Shown here piece by piece: positions 5,278 through 8,963 of a stretch of DNA of 8,963 nt. Location: contig JALOAD010000084.1 in assembly GCA_023228995.1 (NCBI GenBank), positions 1 to 8,963 on the forward strand. Reading direction: 5' to 3'. This DNA comes from JALOAD01 sp023228995 [NCBI: Candidatus Muiribacterium halophilum] (GTDB taxonomy: Bacteria > Muiribacteriota > Muiribacteriia > Muiribacteriales). Each line of letters begins with the position of its first letter. The first letter of the stretch is position 1. Under the pieces are notes generated by a model, which worked only from the letters and a program-made list of their open reading frames with translations, made no database searches and was not told where the DNA came from. The translations under genes were made by a program, and so were the position numbers.

Positions 5278-5952
5278 ATGAAAACATTTTACAATTACAT
5301 AAAAGAAAATAATGAAGTCAAAATATTAGAGTTATCATATTTTGACTTCATTAATATATGTGATATTTATGATACAATAAAACATAAAGATAAATATGGA
5401 AATACTATATGTGATATTGTAAACCAAGTTAAAGAACAACCAGAATTTTCCAAACAATCAAATAAATATAGATTTTTAGTAGCAATACAAGATAAAAAGA
5501 TACAGGGAGTTTTCTATAAACAATTGGGTGGAAACACTAACATATATGATATGGGGTATATTATATCAAAAGGTGTTGGTAAAATGTTATTTGATGAAAT
5601 GAGAAAATTAGGTTCTTATACTACATTCTCAAACATTGGAAACATACCAAGTCTTAAATCTCAACTTTCTATGGGAGCACAAATAATCTGTATATGTGAT
5701 AATGCACCAGATAAAACTAATGGTTCTTATAACCAAAACTTCTCAGATGAAAATCTTAAACAACTAATGATAGATGAAAAGATATATTATAGAGATGCCG
5801 ATGAAGAATTTTACTTTTTTGATGAAAAAGGTAACTTAAATATCAAAGGTTTCACAGACTTTTTGTTATCACATGATAGAATAGAATTAGTTGTTCCAAA
5901 GCCTGATATGGCTTCACAAATCAAGGTATATTTCCTATTCAATAAATTATAA
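5278..5952 (+). CDS. GNAT-like acetyltransferase with capsid-targeting-like N-terminus
   Basis: 224 residues. Residues 64-137 follow the GNAT pattern: strand YRFLVAIQDKKIQGVFYK, strand YDMGYIIS, the acetyl-CoA loop SKGVGKMLFDEM (98-108, the R/Q-x2-G-x-G/A position), strand YTTFSNI, then N-x-P-S-L...L-x-MGA. This suggests transfer of an acetyl group to an unknown target. The match is by pattern only and the loop is imperfect (S-K-G-V-G-K). The first ten residues, MKTFYNYIKE, resemble the T4 capsid-targeting peptide MKTYQEFIAE, including I-x-E at the position where prohead protease gp21 cuts. If real, the enzyme would be packed in the head and injected. The C-terminal 80 residues are not recognised. 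Confidence 0.65.
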   Translation: MKTFYNYIKENNEVKILELSYFDFINICDIYDTIKHKDKYGNTICDIVNQVKEQPEFSKQSNKYRFLVAIQDKKIQGVFYKQLGGNTNIYDMGYIISKGVGKMLFDEMRKLGSYTTFSNIGNIPSLKSQLSMGAQIICICDNAPDKTNGSYNQNFSDENLKQLMIDEKIYYRDADEEFYFFDEKGNLNIKGFTDFLLSHDRIELVVPKPDMASQIKVYFLFNKL

Positions 5953-5960
5953 ACTTATTC

Positions 5961-5997
5961 TGGATTCTCTTATATAACATGAAGAAAAAAGAATCCA
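5961..5997 (+). promoter_or_regulatory. Inverted repeat before the polymerase gene, candidate operator
   Basis: TGGATTCT (5961-5968) and AGAATCCA (5990-5997) are perfect 8-base inverted repeats separated by 21 bases, ending 9 bases before the polymerase ATG. Two further T-A pairs can extend the stem past a mismatch or bulge. T4 polymerase gp43 represses its own translation through a hairpin just before its start, so an autogenous operator is possible. There is no T-run, so it is not a terminator. Confidence 0.4.
5971..5979 (+). promoter_or_regulatory. Candidate promoter core TATATAACA
   Basis: It differs by one base from TATATAATA in the two 14-base candidate promoters at 2048 and 3988, and lies 27 bases before the polymerase ATG at 6007. 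It falls in the loop of the inverted repeat. No -35 element was seen. Confidence 0.35.
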
Positions 5998-6006
5998 AAC
6001 AATTTA

Positions 6007-7464
6007 ATGCTTGTAGATTATGAATATAAATCGGGCAATTTAGTATGCTCTTACATCGACAAAACAGGAAATATTAAACTCAAATATTTTCCTTGGTCTC
6101 CAACAAAATTTATTACTACATCTATGGACGATCCTGAAAGACACGGCAAATTCGTGACTTGGGATGGTAGACCTGTAAAAGAAATTTACACAAAATATCC
6201 TAATAAATATTCTGTTTATGATTATCTTGATACATTACCACAAGACGACCAAGATTTACTATTTGATTATAATGAACCGAACATTTATTTTATTGATATT
6301 GAGAATGAGATTTTAGATAAAAAACCTCAACCACATCTCGCTGAAAGTAAAATACTTTCAATATCTATTATATGTAATAATAAAGCATTAGTTATTGGTA
6401 TAGATCCATTAGATAAAAAAGAACAAAGAGCAATTCAGAATGATATTAATAATGAATATGGCTCAATGTTTGAGAGAGAATGGGAATTCAAGTATGTTCA
6501 ATATAAATCAGAATATGATATGCTTTTGAATTTCTTTAAGAAATTTGTACCTAAAATGCCTGTTATGACAGGTTGGAATTTCAAACACTATGACTGGGTA
6601 TTCTTAGTGAATAGAGCAAAATTATTAGGTATAGATCCAGCCGTTTCATCATTTACACATAAACTAACAGAAGAAAATCAAAATGATCCAAGAAATTATT
6701 GTGAATTACCTGCACATAGAATAATAATTGACTATATGGAGATTTTTGATAAGTGGGACACATCTATTAAAGTAAAAGAATCACTTTCACTAGATTTTGT
6801 CTCTGAAAAAGTACTGAAAGTTAAAAAAGTAAATTATGAAGGTAACTTGAAAGTACTGTATGAAAATGATTTTAAGAAGTTTATCTACTACAATGCTGTG
6901 GATAGTATCTTGGTACAAATGATACACGAAAAATCAAAACTCGCTGATATACTTTATGGTATTGCTACTTTGAGTAGAACAACTGTAACAAAGGCACTTT
7001 CAACATTATCAATTACTGAAGGTATTCTAAGGAAGAAACTTAGAGACCAGAAAAATATAGTTCTGGTTAAGAATGAAGATACTGGAAATGCTGGTTCTTC
7101 TGTAAAAGGTGGTTGGGTTAAAGAACCAATTAGAGGTATGGCGACTTGGACATGTTGTTATGATTTTGCGAGCCTCTATCCTACGACAATGAGGCAATTT
7201 AATATTTCAGCGGATTCATATAAAGGACAGAAAATTAAAGATCAACATGCCGCATTATTTAATGGTCATCAAGTAGAGTTAGATGAAGATGATATTATCA
7301 CTAAAAATGGTTCTGTATTTCGTAATGAACAAGGAGTAGTGACACAAGTAATGACTGAAATTTATGCTAATAGAAAATCATATAAAAAGAAAATGATAGA
7401 AAAAAATATTGAATTAGACGAATTAATAAAAGAACTTAAAGAATTAGAAAACAGTTTAATCTAA
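6007..7464 (+). CDS. 43: Family B DNA polymerase, T4 gp43-like, N-terminal part only
   Basis: 485 residues holding the N-terminal domain, the 3'-5' exonuclease and the start of the palm. Exo I is YFIDIENEI (Asp97, Glu99), Exo II GWNFKHYDWVFL (Asn191, Asp196), Exo III YYNAVDS (Tyr295, Asp299). SSVKGGWV is the link to the palm and CCYDFASLYPT (Asp386) is motif A with the first catalytic metal ligand. The IYANRKSYKKKM region corresponds to the fingers (T4 FFQRKDWKKKM). The frame stops in LKELENSLI, about where motif B (N-S-x-Y-G) should follow. Motifs B and C and the thumb are absent, against about 900 residues in T4. The stop overlaps by 9 bases the end of a minus-strand homing endonuclease gene. 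The remainder probably lies beyond the window as a second gene. The product alone could be an exonuclease but not a polymerase. Confidence 0.92.
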   Translation: MLVDYEYKSGNLVCSYIDKTGNIKLKYFPWSPTKFITTSMDDPERHGKFVTWDGRPVKEIYTKYPNKYSVYDYLDTLPQDDQDLLFDYNEPNIYFIDIENEILDKKPQPHLAESKILSISIICNNKALVIGIDPLDKKEQRAIQNDINNEYGSMFEREWEFKYVQYKSEYDMLLNFFKKFVPKMPVMTGWNFKHYDWVFLVNRAKLLGIDPAVSSFTHKLTEENQNDPRNYCELPAHRIIIDYMEIFDKWDTSIKVKESLSLDFVSEKVLKVKKVNYEGNLKVLYENDFKKFIYYNAVDSILVQMIHEKSKLADILYGIATLSRTTVTKALSTLSITEGILRKKLRDQKNIVLVKNEDTGNAGSSVKGGWVKEPIRGMATWTCCYDFASLYPTTMRQFNISADSYKGQKIKDQHAALFNGHQVELDEDDIITKNGSVFRNEQGVVTQVMTEIYANRKSYKKKMIEKNIELDELIKELKELENSLI

Positions 7465-8655
7465 TATAAACCTTAAATTACCACTATCATATATTCTATA
7501 TAATCTTCTTTCTAGCATAATTTGCCTAGCACTTTTATTTTTGTCAAACCCCATTTTTATTAATTTGTTTTTCCTATAATTAAAACGGTGTTTTTTAATA
7601 CCATCAATAATATAATAAAAGTTTGGTTTTGTTATACCATCAAGTTTAAAACCTAATTTCTTATATAAACCACCATTAGATATTGACTTATCAGCAAATG
7701 TGATTAATTTATTATCTTTATAATTAATAATAAAATATTTTAATAATTTACTAGCAGAACCTACAACATTTGTATTTAATATATTACAAAATCGTAATAA
7801 TTCCCATTCTTTTGTTTTATTTGTACTTCTTCTTGAATAACCAAATAACATTATTGATACTAATTCATCATCATAAAATAATCCTAGTTTAATTTTTGAT
7901 GTAATGTATCCTTGAATATGATTATTATCTAAAAAAAATTTAATAAATTTATTATCTGTTATTTCTTTTATTTTACATTTCCTAGCATATATCTTATTTT
8001 GAGTTTTTCCTAACTTATTTAATATCATAGATTTAACGATATTTTGTTTATATTTCCAATCATCCTCCCATATATGTATCAATTGAATACCTTTTTCTAA
8101 ACAAGTTTCTGTTTTATTTAAATGATAATTGTCTGGTTTATATAATTCTGAATGACAAAATAAACCATTATATTCAAATGCTAAATTTAATTTAGGTAAA
8201 TAAATATCTAATTCTTTACCATTTAATATATTTCTATCCTTCTCAATAATTTCACCATCATAATTTTCTTTTATAAATTCTATAATAAATCTTTCATTTG
8301 GGCTTTCATTACTATTATATGGATTACAATTTGTACATATTTCCGTTTTTATCCTTCTTCTATTAAAATACAATGAATGTGTTATATCATATTCTGAATT
8401 ACACTTATCACAATAAAAAGTAAAAATCTGATTTTCATATTTTATCACCTTATATTTATTCTTAATATTATTATTTTTTGTATTGATCATTTGTTCTGAA
8501 TTATTAAAATGTTTATCATTATATTTAATTTCTTTAGTTTTTAATGATTTATTAAATATATTTTTTGACTGTTGTGGATATTCTACACCATAATTATTAA
8601 GACACGAATTTTTTTTCTTCTCTTTTATGTTTTTTAATTTTGATATATTATCCAC
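7456..8655 (-). CDS. Homing endonuclease, Vsr-like (Hef-type), main part of a frameshifted gene
   Basis: 399 residues from a GTG that is really an internal Val of YGVDN; the true N-terminus is the piece at 8688-8945. It starts with copies of a 'CLNNYGVEYPQQS' module found in phage homing endonucleases. A zinc site follows (Cys82, 85, 107, 110). The nuclease core has Glu121, KELDIYLP (Asp150), AFEYNGLFCHSE (Glu161, His168) and IHIWEDDW. Relatives usually have Trp where this has Cys167. The C-terminal half (KIYARKCKI...IQGY...ELLRFC...YKKLGF) is the conserved extension of this family. It should cut an uninterrupted polymerase allele. It converges on, and overlaps by 9 bases, the truncated polymerase gene, so it is probably the insert that broke it. 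Confidence 0.85.
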   Translation of the reverse strand: MDNISKLKNIKEKKKNSCLNNYGVEYPQQSKNIFNKSLKTKEIKYNDKHFNNSEQMINTKNNNIKNKYKVIKYENQIFTFYCDKCNSEYDITHSLYFNRRRIKTEICTNCNPYNSNESPNERFIIEFIKENYDGEIIEKDRNILNGKELDIYLPKLNLAFEYNGLFCHSELYKPDNYHLNKTETCLEKGIQLIHIWEDDWKYKQNIVKSMILNKLGKTQNKIYARKCKIKEITDNKFIKFFLDNNHIQGYITSKIKLGLFYDDELVSIMLFGYSRRSTNKTKEWELLRFCNILNTNVVGSASKLLKYFIINYKDNKLITFADKSISNGGLYKKLGFKLDGITKPNFYYIIDGIKKHRFNYRKNKLIKMGFDKNKSARQIMLERRLYRIYDSGNLRFILD

Positions 8656-8687
8656 ACCATATTTTTCATTTATGGTATTTTTATTTT

Positions 8688-8945
8688 TTATTTCGGAACA
8701 TTTTCTACTACAAGCATATTTTTTTTACCATCTAATGTATTAATATTGTATCTATTTAATGTAATTTCCTTTTCAATTCCACAAATATCACATTTCACCA
8801 TTATTTTTTGACCACTATTTTTTGGTAAATCTTCAATTCTTATTTTCTTTATTTCATTACCTCCTTTAACATTATATCCTTTTTCTTTATAATATTTAAT
8901 TTGATTATTTGATATTTTTATTTCAAGTTCTTTTGTCAAAATCAT
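8688..8945 (-). pseudogene. N-terminal part of the same homing endonuclease, cut off by a frameshift
   Basis: The 85-residue frame starts at ATG 8945 with MILTKELEIKISNNQIKYY, followed by YKEKGYNVKGG. It has one half of a zinc knuckle, CDIC. The last 12 residues are out of frame. Adding one A to the A8 run (complement of 8719-8726) gives DGKKKYACSRKCSEIKNK and then NTINEKYGVDNISKL, which supplies the missing C-x3-C half of the knuckle and runs straight into the 399-residue frame. The repaired protein would be about 496 residues. The break is a true mutation, an assembly error, or a slippage site. Confidence 0.8.
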
Positions 8946-8963
8946 AACAACAAGTTATTTTTT

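Noticed and set aside
5979-6023. Short frame MKKKESKQFNACRL before the polymerase start
   Set aside because: 14 codons overlapping the polymerase gene in another phase, with no sign of coding beyond an ATG; it could at most be a leader peptide.
7440-7464. An intein N-terminus at the end of the polymerase piece
   Set aside because: No Cys/Ser/Ala with block A sequence follows the break; only a few residues and a stop are present.

Overview
The window is an AT-rich, gene-dense stretch of a tailed-phage genome of the T4-like (myovirus) kind. This rests on a family B DNA polymerase with the T4 gp43 layout, a fragment resembling the N-terminal part of the T4 gp23 major capsid protein, a dUTPase, a CYTH phosphatase-like protein, two phage-type homing endonucleases, and genes that abut or overlap by a few bases. 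Most starts lack a clear Shine-Dalgarno sequence and sit behind A-rich leaders. That would suit a Bacteroidota host, but the host is inference only. No tRNA, rRNA, CRISPR array or insertion sequence was seen.

Left part (1-3258): a repeat-containing protein open at the window edge, a CYTH protein, then the most striking locus. A dUTPase gene is broken in two. The first piece (1439-2044) carries dUTPase motifs 1, 2 and the start of 3, followed in frame by the N-half of an intein beginning at Cys110. The second piece (2956-3258) begins with the C-half of an intein ending His-Asn and continues with Cys, the rest of motif 3, and motifs 4 and 5. Between them lies a complete free-standing gene for a zinc-knuckle, Vsr-like homing endonuclease with its own promoter candidate. 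This is the 'fractured gene' layout: two polypeptides should trans-splice into a dUTPase of about 172 residues.

Middle part (3264-5952): a frameshifted fragment resembling the major capsid protein N-terminus, a small HEAT-like protein, a strong terminator, a promoter candidate, then three genes that may be virion-related. These are a Lys-rich protein with three tandem repeats, a 78-residue protein, and a GNAT-like acetyltransferase. The acetyltransferase N-terminus closely resembles the T4 capsid-targeting peptide and its gp21 protease site.

Right part (5961-8963): a candidate operator hairpin and promoter, then a DNA polymerase gene that stops after motif A. It lacks motifs B and C. Where it stops it collides, with a 9-base overlap, with a convergent homing endonuclease gene on the minus strand. 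That endonuclease is split by one missing A in an A8 run. The rest of the polymerase is expected beyond the window. So two conserved nucleotide/DNA metabolism genes are each broken next to Vsr-like homing endonucleases, one apparently repaired by a split intein and one by an unseen route.
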